Origin: Halobacillus litoralis
GTDB lineage: Bacteria > Bacillota > Bacilli > Bacillales > Halobacillaceae
Assembly (NCBI RefSeq): GCF_009856355.1
Contig: NZ_WMEW01000003.1
Coordinates: 1 to 64,000 of the forward strand
DNA length: 64,000 nucleotides
Direction: 5' to 3'
Both the position numbers and the translations under genes were made by a program. Position 1 is the first letter of the stretch. Each line of letters opens with the position of its first letter. This document shows positions 17,623 through 26,904 of the stretch, piece by piece. Below the pieces are notes generated by a model. The model had not been told where the DNA came from, did no database searches, and was given only the letters and a program-made list of their open reading frames with translations.

Positions 17623-18168
17623 ATGAAGCGATGGATCAGCTACAGCTTTTTTCTTCTCTTGATCATCATGGGCGGCTGTTCCTCTGTCCAGGGAGCCGTT
17701 GACAACACGTATCCCCTCGAAGACATCGTGTATGATGACAGGGAAAACAAATCGGAAATCTACCGGGCTTCCAATCAGACGGTGGATACGGTCGCCGATC
17801 AGATCATGGATACCAACGAGCCGATGTATGAGGCCTCGAAGAACGGCCGTCACCTTATGATTTATGATGATCTGCTCGTACAGGTTTTTGAAGATCCAAA
17901 AGACGCCAATGATTCTCTCGTTGAAATGTCCGGTGAAGAATTTGTACGAAACAACTATTCCACCGCTTTCTTTTCTGATTACGGCATTGCCCGTGAGGCC
18001 GAAGAGGAGTTTGATATGGATTTTGAATCCAGAGGTGGAGGATTCATTTACACCGGGTATATCCTTGGCGGCGGTTATGTGAAAAACAGTGGAAAGCTTC
18101 CGACCCTGAGATACTCCTCTGATTCACCAGGGGGGATCCGCGGCGGAGGACCAGGAACAGGAAAATAA
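17623..18168 (+). CDS. DUF4247 family lipoprotein
   Basis: A 181-residue protein with a signal peptide ending in the lipobox MGGC, so predicted to be anchored on the outer face of the membrane. The tail is Gly-rich. It is the first gene of a three-gene operon (gaps of 23 and 19 bases) with a DUF350 membrane protein and a membrane-fused aminopropyltransferase-like enzyme. This set recurs in other bacteria, but its job is unknown. AGGAGGT before the ATG. Confidence 0.8.
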   Translation: MKRWISYSFFLLLIIMGGCSSVQGAVDNTYPLEDIVYDDRENKSEIYRASNQTVDTVADQIMDTNEPMYEASKNGRHLMIYDDLLVQVFEDPKDANDSLVEMSGEEFVRNNYSTAFFSDYGIAREAEEEFDMDFESRGGGFIYTGYILGGGYVKNSGKLPTLRYSSDSPGGIRGGGPGTGK

Positions 18169-18191
18169 ATAAAGACAGGAGTGAATCACCT

Positions 18192-18614
18192 ATGTTTGCC
18201 TTCGAATTTTCAGAGATCCTTGATGCCACAGAGCTGCTGCTTACCCTCGTCTACTGGGTGCTCATGCTTGTTATAGCCGGTATCTGCATGGCCGTTTTTG
18301 AAAAATTCACCCCTTACGATGACCGAAAGGAGCTGCTGAATGGGAATGTAGCTGTCGGTACACAGTTTGCTGGTAAATTGATCGGCCTTGGTATCATTAC
18401 TCAAGCGTCCATTGCCCACAACTTGAGCATCTGGGGCGCAGCCATTTGGATTTTGATCGGCTTTGTATTAATGATTGCCGGGTACTATCTCTTTGAACTG
18501 GTCACCCCTTTCAAAGCTGAAGACGAAATCCGCAAAAACAATACAGCTGTCGCTATTGTTGCTGCTGCTGTAAGTATTTTTATCGGCTTCGCCGTGGCCG
18601 GCAGCATTACGTAA
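18192..18614 (+). CDS. DUF350 (YjfL/UPF0719) membrane protein
   Basis: A 140-residue integral membrane protein with four hydrophobic segments in two similar halves: each half has a hydrophobic span, then a motif of the type FEKFTPYDD or FELVTPFKAEDEI. This internal duplication is characteristic of DUF350. It is second in the operon with a DUF4247 lipoprotein and a spermidine-synthase-like protein. Function unknown. Confidence 0.83.
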   Translation: MFAFEFSEILDATELLLTLVYWVLMLVIAGICMAVFEKFTPYDDRKELLNGNVAVGTQFAGKLIGLGIITQASIAHNLSIWGAAIWILIGFVLMIAGYYLFELVTPFKAEDEIRKNNTAVAIVAAAVSIFIGFAVAGSIT

Positions 18615-18633
18615 GCCATTTGGAGGGACCTAT

Positions 18634-20169
18634 ATGAACGCCCAGAGATACTTATACTTATCATCAGGAATTGTCTCCATCTGTGGCATTGTCTTTCAAG
18701 TTCTCTACGGGGCGGCTGGAAGTTATTTGTTCGGAGACAGCGTTCTTTACTACTGCATTACCATCGGTCTTTTTTTAATGGCCATGGGAATCGGCGCGGC
18801 CGTTAGTGAGCGCTTGAAAAACTGGCTCGTGACCCGGTTCGTACAGGCTGAGTTTCTAATCGCCATCATTGGCGGCTTTTCCGTATTCGGTCTTTTCTTT
18901 TTCTCTTCCTTTTTCGACCAGGGAACCGCACAGGTCTATTTGTATATCGTCATTTCCCTTACCGGTTTCCTGACCGGACTGGAACTGCCGATCTTAATCA
19001 GGCGGGTGCAGGAGATCCGGGCGGATATCAGCAAAAGCACGGCCCGTGTCCTGTTCTTTGACTATGCAGGAAGCTTGATCGGCTCCATCGGGTTCGCCCT
19101 TCTTTTAAGGCCTGCACTGGGATTGATCAAGACAGCCTTTTTAGTAGCCGCAATCAACGCTGTAATCGCTTTGTTCCTTACGTTTTATTTTCAAAAGGAA
19201 ATCCGCCGCCCGACTCTTCATAAGCTGAGCGGTGTTCTTATTCTGCTTCTGCTTGGATGGGGCTTTCTTTACGGTGAAAAATACGCCGCAGCCTTTGAGC
19301 AGAGGGTGTATGCCGATCCGGTGATCCATGCCGAGGATACACAATATCAGCGGATCATCCTGACCAAGGAACCGAATGATGTACGTCTTTACTTGAATGG
19401 ACAGCTGCAGTTCTCAGAAAGTGACGAGTACCGCTACCATGAAGCCCTTGTCCATATCCCAATGGCTCTCGCCGAGCAGAAAAGGAACATCCTTATCCTC
19501 GGAGGAGGGGATGGTCTTGCTGTCCGTGAAGTATTAAAGCATGACCAGGTGGAAAACATCACGCTCGTAGACCTGGATCCGGCGATGACGGACCTTGCCA
19601 ATACGCATCACGAGCTGCTCCGTCTAAATGAAGGTGCCCTTAAGGATGACCGTGTGAAAATCGTTCATGCCGATGCCTTTCAATACTTACAGGAAAATGA
19701 AGCCTTCTATGATGTCATTATCGGCGATCTTCCCGACCCGAACAATGAAGGGCTGAATAAACTGTATACTACACAATTTTATTCGCTCGTCCGGAACCAT
19801 CTTGCTCCCGGCGGGAAGATCAGCATGCAGTCGACAAGCCCGGTTTTTGCACCCAAAGTATTCTGGACGATCCACGAAACGATAAAGGAAACAGGGCTGT
19901 TTACAGACAGCTATCACCTGGATGTACCCAGTTTCGGAAACTGGGGGTTCACACTGGCCTCACGGGAGGCCATCGATCTCGACAATCTGCAGGTCTCAGA
20001 CGACCTTTCCTTTTTGAACGAAGAGACAGCGCGTGCCTTATTCGCGTTCGGAAATGATACCGACGCTGTCATTGAGGAAGAGGACGGGGGCACCTTTGAT
20101 ATCCCCGTCAATACGTTGAACCGCCCGGTCCTCATCCAGTTGTATCAAAAAGCATGGCAGGACTATTGA
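18634..20169 (+). CDS. Membrane-fused spermidine-synthase-like enzyme
   Basis: A 511-residue protein. The N-terminal 210 residues hold about seven hydrophobic segments; the rest is a spermidine-synthase fold with the nucleotide-binding loop ILILGGGDGLAVREVLKH and the acidic VDLDPAMTDLA and IIGDLPDPNN stretches. Whether it transfers an aminopropyl group is uncertain, since the polyamine-synthase-like family also includes relatives of unknown activity. GGAGGG precedes the ATG. It is last in the DUF4247-DUF350 operon and ends at a strong terminator. Confidence 0.83.
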   Translation: MNAQRYLYLSSGIVSICGIVFQVLYGAAGSYLFGDSVLYYCITIGLFLMAMGIGAAVSERLKNWLVTRFVQAEFLIAIIGGFSVFGLFFFSSFFDQGTAQVYLYIVISLTGFLTGLELPILIRRVQEIRADISKSTARVLFFDYAGSLIGSIGFALLLRPALGLIKTAFLVAAINAVIALFLTFYFQKEIRRPTLHKLSGVLILLLLGWGFLYGEKYAAAFEQRVYADPVIHAEDTQYQRIILTKEPNDVRLYLNGQLQFSESDEYRYHEALVHIPMALAEQKRNILILGGGDGLAVREVLKHDQVENITLVDLDPAMTDLANTHHELLRLNEGALKDDRVKIVHADAFQYLQENEAFYDVIIGDLPDPNNEGLNKLYTTQFYSLVRNHLAPGGKISMQSTSPVFAPKVFWTIHETIKETGLFTDSYHLDVPSFGNWGFTLASREAIDLDNLQVSDDLSFLNEETARALFAFGNDTDAVIEEEDGGTFDIPVNTLNRPVLIQLYQKAWQDY

Positions 20170-20177
20170 TTTCAATT

Positions 20178-20214
20178 AAAAGAGGGACGCTGCCTTCCGC
20201 AGCGTCCCTCTTTA
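20178..20214. terminator. Bidirectional terminator
   Basis: A stem containing AGAGGGACGCTGC and its complement, then T residues, closes the synthase operon; A residues on the left also allow use by the convergent NTF2-like gene. Confidence 0.9.
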
Positions 20215-20280
20215 TTTATGGTACAGTTCAGTAGAAGAATATCCTTCTTCCCGGGAAAGATGAAACGCGATGATGGCGGA

Positions 20281-20688
20281 TCAGCTGGAGTTCGAGGGGA
20301 GCAGGATTACATAGGAGGTAATCTCCTTCAGTCGAGCCTTTTTCCCAGCCCCTGTAAAAAGATAAACATCGCAGAAGCCATACTTCCGGCCATTCTGCAT
20401 AAGGACCGTTCCATTCGCGGAACCGGTGCTTCCGTGCGTGATGATCTGATCAAAATGCATCCCGCTGACTTTGTATTGAGTCATGGCCTTCAATTCTTCA
20501 GCAAACGCCGTTTTCCCTTGGATCGTATAAGATTCCCCGATGATCCTCCATGTCACATCATCAGCCACCTGGTCCAGAATATAAGTGGTGTCCCCTGTCG
20601 CAAAAGCTTCGTTAAACGACTTCAACCATTGCTTCTTAGGAGCATTTCCACAGTCTTCCACACCCGTAATCTGAACTGTATGAGTCAT
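20281..20688 (-). CDS. NTF2-like (SnoaL-type) small protein
   Basis: A 135-residue protein with the NTF2-like pattern: N-terminal helix WLKSFNEAFATGDTTYILD, then VTWRIIG and a beta-rich remainder ending in YVILLP. Such proteins act as small isomerases, hydrolases or binding proteins; no catalytic set is obvious. An AAAGGGGG site precedes the ATG. Transcribed alone. Confidence 0.7.
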   Translation of the reverse strand: MTHTVQITGVEDCGNAPKKQWLKSFNEAFATGDTTYILDQVADDVTWRIIGESYTIQGKTAFAEELKAMTQYKVSGMHFDQIITHGSTGSANGTVLMQNGRKYGFCDVYLFTGAGKKARLKEITSYVILLPSNSS

Positions 20689-20981
20689 TGCTCATCCCCC
20701 TTTTTTACTCAGCACCTTGGAACAGTCGTCTTATATTTCCCCATCTGCTGTCACTCATCGTTGATTTTCTACTTTAATTTTACCATAGAAATCCTCGTTC
20801 CATTTCAGAAAAACGAACGGTGGGTTGGCCGCTTGCTTTATTCTATAAGAGAACGTAATTTGGGAAATAACCGCAGAGCATTCTTATAAAAAAACCCTTC
20901 CCGTGTATGGTTTTCCACATCTGGAGGATAGAGTATTCAGAAAGATAAGCCCCTTCCCTATGGAAAGAGGCCCCTGTACCC

Positions 20982-21587
20982 TTAAGGCAGTTTTTGTTTT
21001 TTTACAAACTCAGCCTGCACGATCAAGCGTTCAGGAGCCGGGCCGATGAAGTCAAAAGGATAGCACGTCGTTAAGGTTAATGTGGGAGAGACCGTTTTTA
21101 CAATGACGGACGTATCCCCCTCATCCGTCACCCACGTACGGTTAATCTGATACTCATACTCATAATTTCCTTCCCTCACATAGAGAAAATCGCCGGGAAC
21201 AAGATCGTCCAGACCGCGGAACATCGTTTCCCTGTGGCCGGCAAGAGCGGTGTGCCCTTTCTCAGAGGGAAGGGTCGTATACGATGTATCATATAGTCCG
21301 AGGCCTTCTTTCAGCGTCGTGTCTTCAGTCCCGAAAAAGACAGGATACCTACGTCCAAGTTTGGGAATCGTAAGCTCTCCAACCCGATCCCCTTCCTGAT
21401 AGCTTTCAACGGTTTCGGCAGCTACGAAGTCTCCCGATTCAGGCTGTTCACTCTCCAGCGAGTAAGCAGATTCCTGCATCTCTGCATCATAAACAGCGAC
21501 ACGGCTCTCCGACCACCAGTTAAATCCATTCCAGAATATAAGCACCAGTCCCAGCAGCAATACGACAACGCCCAGCTTTTGAATCAT
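20982..21587 (-). CDS. Class D-like sortase
   Basis: A 201-residue membrane-anchored transpeptidase. Single N-terminal hydrophobic anchor (4-20), then the sortase fold with catalytic His118 (LAGHRETMF), Cys175 (TLTTCYPFDF) and Arg187 (APERLIV). The length and the TLTTCYPF motif fit class D of Bacillus, though a class E-like preference cannot be excluded. It lies 27 bases downstream of a phosphatase gene carrying a C-terminal sorting signal, so that protein is its probable dedicated substrate. AAAGGAG before the ATG. Confidence 0.88.
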   Translation of the reverse strand: MIQKLGVVVLLLGLVLIFWNGFNWWSESRVAVYDAEMQESAYSLESEQPESGDFVAAETVESYQEGDRVGELTIPKLGRRYPVFFGTEDTTLKEGLGLYDTSYTTLPSEKGHTALAGHRETMFRGLDDLVPGDFLYVREGNYEYEYQINRTWVTDEGDTSVIVKTVSPTLTLTTCYPFDFIGPAPERLIVQAEFVKKQKLP

Positions 21588-21614
21588 CGGATCTCTCCTT
21601 TACTCCGCAGTTCG

Positions 21615-23126
21615 TTACGCTTTCACCTGTTTTCTTCTCATAAAAAGAATCGCACCCGCTCCAACGACAATGGCCCCCATGAGCATCCCCAGCGGATAGG
21701 AAGTGGCTGTATTGGCGAGCCGAGCTCCTTCTTCATCTTCTGAATCATGCAGCAGTTCAAAAATAATTTCAGCGTTGTCCGTATTATCCATAAATCCGGA
21801 AAAGCGTTCAGAGGCTGGGCCGTAAGCATATACAGGGACATCGCCCCCCGTATGTCCGTCAGTCGTCCATCCTGTTCCGGAGCGCTTATTGAAGATGGCT
21901 TCAATCGCATTGTCGACCGCGGTGAATGACTCCTCTTCGTTCCCTTTATTCACAGCTTCCTGAACAGACGCAATTTCTTCTTCCGTCAATTCAAAGTCGA
22001 TGGCATCCGTCAAGGTCCTCTTTACGTCAGCTCCTTCTTCCACAATCTGACCGGCCATGTAATCCGGAGTATGGGAAGCAGCACGAATGACATCCGGATC
22101 CCATTGATAAGGGCCGCCTTCTCCAAGGGAAAAACCGCCTGTCGAATGATCCGCTGTTGTGACGACGAGCGTTCTGCCATCCTTTTCTGCAAAAGCCAAC
22201 GCTTTCTCAAAGGCCCCCTCAAAATCTTCTATCTCACTCATGGCAGCTACGACATCATTGTCATGACCAGCCCAGTCAATCTGGCTTCCTTCCACCATAA
22301 GGAAAAAGCCTTCCTCATTGCTTTTCAGCTTTTCAATCGCAGTTTGCGTCATAGCCGCGAGGGAAGGCTGTTCTTCGGGGCGGTCAATGGCTTTATCCAA
22401 CCCGCCAGGCGCAAACAATCCAAGAATCTGACCGCCGTCTGAGTCCGCCATTTCTTCTGTTGTGGTCACATAATCATAACCGTCTTGTTGGAATTCCTTC
22501 GTCAGATCCCGGTCATCACGTATAAAATAATCAGTTCCTCCACCGAGAAGCACATCAATCTTATGCTCCCCGTCAATCTGATCATCGAAATAATCATCCG
22601 CAATGGCATCATAGTTCTGACGGGATTCGTTATGAGCTCCGTAAGCCGCAGGTGTAGCATGGTTCACCTGGGCAGTAACAACGAGCCCTGTGGACATCCC
22701 TTTTTCCTTAGCCGCTTCCAGTACTGTCTTCGTATCCTCTTTGTCCAGGTCTTTCGCAATCGCCCCGTTGTACGTCTTGATCCCGGAAGACAAGGCTGTA
22801 CCAGCAGCAGCGGAATCAGTGATATTTTCCCTTTCTTCCTCTTCACCGCCTTCGTGATAAGGGTCATGGGAATAAACGGACTGCATCCCTGCAAGACAGG
22901 GGTCAAAAGCTGTCGGTTCCATATGCTTGGTCTCCGGATCGTCTTTATAGTAACGGTAACCCGTTGTATATTCCGGCCCCATGCCGTCACCAATCATGAA
23001 TATTATGTTTTTGACCCCTCTGCTGTGGTCAGCTGCACTTAAGAAAGATGGATCATCGGCACTTCCAAAAAACAGGCAGGACAACGCTGTCACCGCCAGC
23101 AGTTTCTTTGCGAGCTGCTTTTTCAA
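21615..23126 (-). CDS. Cell-wall-anchored alkaline phosphatase
   Basis: A 503-residue secreted phosphatase of the PhoA family releasing phosphate from organic esters. Signal peptide (1-31), metal-ligand Asp47 in MIGDGMG, nucleophile Ser105 in TDSAAAGTALSSG, further metal ligands in SQIDWAGHDND and TADHSTGG. The C-terminus has a sorting signal: LANTA (470-474), a hydrophobic span and an RRKQ tail. The start is TTG at 23126 with GGAGGG 7 bases before it. Upstream are four Pho-box-like repeats, so it is probably induced by PhoP on phosphate starvation. It is followed by a sortase gene. Confidence 0.9.
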   Translation of the reverse strand: MKKQLAKKLLAVTALSCLFFGSADDPSFLSAADHSRGVKNIIFMIGDGMGPEYTTGYRYYKDDPETKHMEPTAFDPCLAGMQSVYSHDPYHEGGEEEERENITDSAAAGTALSSGIKTYNGAIAKDLDKEDTKTVLEAAKEKGMSTGLVVTAQVNHATPAAYGAHNESRQNYDAIADDYFDDQIDGEHKIDVLLGGGTDYFIRDDRDLTKEFQQDGYDYVTTTEEMADSDGGQILGLFAPGGLDKAIDRPEEQPSLAAMTQTAIEKLKSNEEGFFLMVEGSQIDWAGHDNDVVAAMSEIEDFEGAFEKALAFAEKDGRTLVVTTADHSTGGFSLGEGGPYQWDPDVIRAASHTPDYMAGQIVEEGADVKRTLTDAIDFELTEEEIASVQEAVNKGNEEESFTAVDNAIEAIFNKRSGTGWTTDGHTGGDVPVYAYGPASERFSGFMDNTDNAEIIFELLHDSEDEEGARLANTATSYPLGMLMGAIVVGAGAILFMRRKQVKA

Positions 23127-23196
23127 AAGGATTCCCTCCGTTCACGTGGTTACATGGTTCATACTAGCTGCTCTATGTTAACGACAGAAGAAGTGA

Positions 23197-23235
23197 TGGT
23201 AAGAAAGGGTTAAAGGTACGTAATAGTTATGTAAA
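23197..23235 (-). promoter_or_regulatory. Pho box of the phosphatase-sortase operon
   Basis: On the minus strand four hexamers TTTACA, ATTACG, TTAACC and TTACCA are spaced by exactly 5 bases each, giving an 11-base period as in PhoP binding sites (consensus TT(A/T/C)ACA). TAACAT 16 bases further downstream may be the -10. Position and neighbour gene both fit PhoP activation. Confidence 0.75.
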
Positions 23236-23293
23236 TCCATAGGTCTATTGTGCCCGGAAAACGTCCCCCTACTTTCGAAGTTCCTAAAAAGAA

Positions 23294-23327
23294 AAAGGTA
23301 CGCCTCCCTGTGGGAAAACGTACCTTT
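23294..23327 (-). terminator. Terminator of the small membrane protein gene
   Basis: GGTACG/CGTACC arms with further inner pairing and five T residues on the minus strand, directly after the stop codon. Confidence 0.75.
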
Positions 23328-23505
23328 AATGATCTTCATGGATGGAATCCACCGGTTTCACCGTTAAAGCGGTTGCAGCGATAAGCACACTGGTGTTGAC
23401 CCAGAGCATCAAACCATTCCAGTCGTTATCCATAAGGGTTACATTTACAAGAGATATCCCCTGCATAATAAAAATAGTCAAGAGTAGAAAATGTGTGAGC
23501 TTCAT
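23326..23505 (-). CDS. Small two-span membrane protein
   Basis: A 59-residue hydrophobic protein with two likely membrane spans (about 4-22 and 30-47) and an acidic tail. The ATG at 23505 has AAAGGGGG upstream, and a terminator follows the stop, which supports a real gene. Longer in-frame forms lack a ribosome site. It lies 70 bases downstream of the ferritin-like/cupin gene in the same direction. Function unknown. Confidence 0.55.
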   Translation of the reverse strand: MKLTHFLLLTIFIMQGISLVNVTLMDNDWNGLMLWVNTSVLIAATALTVKPVDSIHEDH

Positions 23506-23575
23506 CCAAATCCCCCTTTTCGTATCAATTATTCCAAAAGGAGAGATCAACCTCAAGCTTTTCCAGGAGAAATCT

Positions 23576-24415
23576 TTACTCTTCAGCTTCCGCAGCCAGC
23601 GCGTCGGCCTTTGTATTATGAACCGTGCCGAATGGATGTTCAGGAGGAGCATAAATCGAATACAGCTTCATAGGAACATCCCCTGTGTTGGTTACGTTAT
23701 GCCAAACCCCTGCAGGAATCATGATGGCATAATCATCAGAAACTTCCCTTTCAAATGTAAGCTGATCTTTTTCAGGTCCTATCTGCACCCGTCCACGTCC
23801 CTGCTCCAGACGGAGAAACTGATCGACATCCGGATGAATCTCCAGGCCGATATCCTCACCGACACCAATACTCATCAGGGTGACCTGCAGGTGATCTCCC
23901 GTCCATACGGCTGTGCGGAAGGTATCATTATTTACCGTCGCTTTTTCGATATCCAACACAAACGGCCGGCCCCCGAAATCCATCGTCGATGCTGGATTTT
24001 CCTGGCGGTTCAGCAGTTCGTACCATTGACCCGCTTCATCGGCATTACTCTGACATGCGCGTTGAAAACACGACTGACAAGAAGAACCCTGAAGTGCCCG
24101 GTACGCCTGCTGATCATAATTATAATGATCGAGTTTCATTTTATAGGCTTTCTGCAGGCCGTCCTGATAGGAGCTGAAGGATGGCGGTGCAGCCTGGAAA
24201 GATGGCTGTTTTCCTGTCACCTGTGTATAAAGGAGAGACTGCTCATGCAACATGGACGATTCTTTCTCATACGCCTGCCTGATGGCCGGCTGATCAGCAG
24301 CCGGAGCATATGGAAAAAGCCGTTGATACAAATGAGCCGCTGACGCTTTGGAAGCGATGCTGTTCTGCAGCATGTCGGCGGCCTGCTGTCTGTTCATAGA
24401 TGGGTATGGATACAC
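23576..24415 (-). CDS. Ferritin-like and cupin domain fusion protein
   Basis: A 279-residue two-part protein. The first half (about 8-120) is helical with ferritin-like or rubrerythrin-like features (AAHLYQRLF, ESSMLHEQSLLY) and a CQSCF motif. The second half (about 150-260) is a cupin with metal-binding GLEIHPDVDQF and GVWHNVTNTG segments. A GTG at 24415 with GGAAGG upstream is the preferred start; the CDS could also begin at ATG 24397. The cupin half resembles stand-alone Bacillus cupins; a role in metal or oxygen chemistry is an inference. Confidence 0.75.
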   Translation of the reverse strand: MYPYPSMNRQQAADMLQNSIASKASAAHLYQRLFPYAPAADQPAIRQAYEKESSMLHEQSLLYTQVTGKQPSFQAAPPSFSSYQDGLQKAYKMKLDHYNYDQQAYRALQGSSCQSCFQRACQSNADEAGQWYELLNRQENPASTMDFGGRPFVLDIEKATVNNDTFRTAVWTGDHLQVTLMSIGVGEDIGLEIHPDVDQFLRLEQGRGRVQIGPEKDQLTFEREVSDDYAIMIPAGVWHNVTNTGDVPMKLYSIYAPPEHPFGTVHNTKADALAAEAEE

Positions 24416-24484
24416 ATAGATCTTCCCTTCCTTACAATCTCGACCTATCTTATGCAGAAAGGCCCAGCAACGTACATTCAACAA

Positions 24485-24514
24485 GAAAACCGGCCCCAGA
24501 TAAGAGGCCGGTTT
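24485..24514 (-). terminator. Terminator of the selO gene
   Basis: AAACCGGCC/GGCCGGTTT arms followed by T residues on the minus strand, just past the selO stop codon. Confidence 0.8.
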
Positions 24515-24517
24515 CAC

Positions 24518-25966
24518 TCATGTACCGCAATACGTCCGGTACGGAAGATCCGATGGCTCCGGAGGTTGGGCGTAAGGCTCCTGAGCAGCGGAATATTCGT
24601 AAGGGTTTTTCAACTGTTCCATAAGATTTTCCATCACCGAATAGTCATCATTCTGTATCACCGCTTCCAACGCTTCTTCCACTCTATGATTCCGGGGAAT
24701 GATGGCAGGATTGGCCTGCTTCATTTTTGCGAAGGCGAGGTCCAGCGGCTGGTCCTGGCGTTCCAGACGTTTTTTCCATTGATCATACCAGCTGGAAAAA
24801 GCTACAGAATTCCACATTGGCAGTTCTTCGGGCCGGTCAAGGGTCAAAGCTCTGAAGGTATTCGTATAATCCGCTTCCTGCTTTTTCATCATATCCAAAA
24901 GATCATCCATCAGGGCTTCATCCTGGTTTTCTTCTGTTAAAAAGCCGAGCTTCTCCCTCATACCGTTTACCCAGTGTTTCTGATAATACGATCCGTATCT
25001 ACCGAGAATCTCCTGAGCTGTTTCGAGCGCAGCGTCTTCCTCCTCATCCAAAATCGGAATTAAGGATTCTGCCAGACGGGCAAGGTTCCACTGGCCGATT
25101 GGCGGCTGGTTTTGATAAGCGTAACGCCCCTTCGCATCGATGGAGCTGAAAACTGTTTCCGGGTGATAAACGTCCATAAAGGCGCACGGACCGTAATCGA
25201 AGGTCTCTCCGCTGATGGACATGTTATCGGTATTCATCACACCGTGAATAAATCCGACCAGCTGCCATTGAGCAATCAGAGCCGCTTGTTGTTCAACCAC
25301 CTTTTCGTAAAAAGCCGCATACCGTTTTTCTTCTCCCGCTGCTTCAGGATAGTGGCGCTGAACGGCGTAGTCGGCCAGCAGGCGGAGCGCATCCACGTCA
25401 CCCAGACCAGCGGCATACTGGAATGTGCCCACACGGAGGTGACTGCTGGAGACACGCGTTAAGACAGCTCCGGGAATTTCAATTTCCCTCTGAATATGTT
25501 CCCCGGTTGTCGTTACAGCCAGGGTCCGGTTCGTCGGTATACCGAGCCCATACATGGCTTCGCTGATCATATATTCTCTCAGCATCGGTGCAAGTCCTGC
25601 GCGGCCATCCCCCCGTCTCGAAAAAGGTGTACGGCCGGAGCCCTTCAATTGAATATCAAAACGTCTTCCCTTGTTGGTGACCTGTTCACCGATAAGGACG
25701 GCCCGGCCGTCGCCGAGCATCGTAAATTGACCGAACTGATGACCGGCATAGGCCTGAGCTACAGGATCCGCCCCCTCCGGAAGCTCGTTCCCACTCAATA
25801 ATTCCGGGTGGTGTTTCAAATCATCCGGCAGACCGAGTTCAGCAGCCAGACCGCCGTTGAAAACAGCATAGGCCGGGGCTTTTACTGGTGTCGGTTCTAC
25901 TTTGGCATAAAAATGTTCCGGTAGCAGCTGATAGCTGTGCTTTAAGTTCCATCCTGTCTGTGTCAT
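24518..25966 (-). CDS. selO: SelO-family protein adenylyltransferase (YdiU)
   Basis: A 482-residue pseudokinase-fold enzyme that transfers AMP to protein Ser, Thr or Tyr and is linked to redox homeostasis. Hallmarks: [58 protein letters not shown]. It ends in YCGT, placing a Cys two residues from the end region where other SelO proteins carry Cys or selenocysteine. AAAGGAG lies before the ATG at 25966. Confidence 0.93.
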   Translation of the reverse strand: MTQTGWNLKHSYQLLPEHFYAKVEPTPVKAPAYAVFNGGLAAELGLPDDLKHHPELLSGNELPEGADPVAQAYAGHQFGQFTMLGDGRAVLIGEQVTNKGRRFDIQLKGSGRTPFSRRGDGRAGLAPMLREYMISEAMYGLGIPTNRTLAVTTTGEHIQREIEIPGAVLTRVSSSHLRVGTFQYAAGLGDVDALRLLADYAVQRHYPEAAGEEKRYAAFYEKVVEQQAALIAQWQLVGFIHGVMNTDNMSISGETFDYGPCAFMDVYHPETVFSSIDAKGRYAYQNQPPIGQWNLARLAESLIPILDEEEDAALETAQEILGRYGSYYQKHWVNGMREKLGFLTEENQDEALMDDLLDMMKKQEADYTNTFRALTLDRPEELPMWNSVAFSSWYDQWKKRLERQDQPLDLAFAKMKQANPAIIPRNHRVEEALEAVIQNDDYSVMENLMEQLKNPYEYSAAQEPYAQPPEPSDLPYRTYCGT

Positions 25967-26089
25967 GGAATCTCCTTTACTGGTAATAGTGTTATCGTTA
26001 ACCCTAACATAATTCTTCCCTTCATGCTGAGGATCTTGCACGGAGATAATCACCTGGCGGCGGCCCACGGCCCTCCCATTTCATTCAAC

Positions 26090-26122
26090 AAAAAAAGACT
26101 GCCGGGCATTTCCCCGACAGTC
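26090..26122 (-). terminator. Terminator of the cystine transporter operon
   Basis: GACTGTCGGGG pairs with CCCGGCAGTC on the minus strand, followed by seven T residues, about 30 bases after the ATPase gene. Confidence 0.88.
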
Positions 26123-26153
26123 GGTGGCTTTCCAGGGAAAGCCGCGTTCGTAT

Positions 26154-26891
26154 CTATTGTCCGATTCGCTTTAGAAACTGCTGCGTCCGGGCTTCTTTTG
26201 TAGAATGAAACACCTCATCCGGTGTTCCCTCTTCGACAATCGCCCCCTGATCCATGAAAATCACACGGTCTGCTACATCTTCGGCGAACTTCATTTCATG
26301 GGTGACGACGACCATGGTCATCCCTTCTTCCGCCAGCCCCTTCATAACGTCAAGAACGTCCGCCACAAGCTCAGGGTCGAGAGCTGACGTCGGCTCATCA
26401 AACAAAATAACTTCCACTCCGGTCGCCAGCGCCCGGGCGATGCCGACGCGCTGCTGCTGGCCGCCGGAGAGCTGGTGCGGGTATACATCCAGTTTGTCAC
26501 CAAGACCAACCTTACCTAAAATCTCCGCTGCTTTCTTCCTTGCTTCTGCTTTCGGCTTTTTTTGAACCGTTATCGGGCCTTCCATGACGTTCTGGAGAGC
26601 GGTTAAGTGTGGGAACAGGTTATGGTTTTGAAACACCATCCCCGTCTGCTTCCGGAACTCCACCGTTTCTTTTTTCTTATGGGTGCGTCCGAAATCGAGT
26701 GAACGCTCCCCAATGGTGATTTCACCGTACTCCGGCGTTTCCAAAATGTTCAGGGAACGCAGCAGGGTTGTTTTTCCAGACCCTGAAGGTCCGATCACAA
26801 CAACGACTTCGCCGCGGTTCACGTTCATATCAATATCTTTCAGCACATGTAGATCACCGAAATACTTATTCAATTTATTTACTGTAATCAT
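26154..26891 (-). CDS. tcyC: Amino-acid (cystine) ABC transporter ATPase
   Basis: A 245-residue ABC ATPase of the polar amino-acid uptake family. Walker [10 protein letters not shown], signature LSGGQQQR and Walker [13 protein letters not shown] are intact. AGGAGG lies 9 bases before the ATG at 26891. It is third in the operon with the permease and binding protein genes; the TcyABC assignment follows from the similarity of the binding protein. Confidence 0.93.
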   Translation of the reverse strand: MITVNKLNKYFGDLHVLKDIDMNVNRGEVVVVIGPSGSGKTTLLRSLNILETPEYGEITIGERSLDFGRTHKKKETVEFRKQTGMVFQNHNLFPHLTALQNVMEGPITVQKKPKAEARKKAAEILGKVGLGDKLDVYPHQLSGGQQQRVGIARALATGVEVILFDEPTSALDPELVADVLDVMKGLAEEGMTMVVVTHEMKFAEDVADRVIFMDQGAIVEEGTPDEVFHSTKEARTQQFLKRIGQ

Positions 26892-26904
26892 CGTACCAGA
26901 CCTC

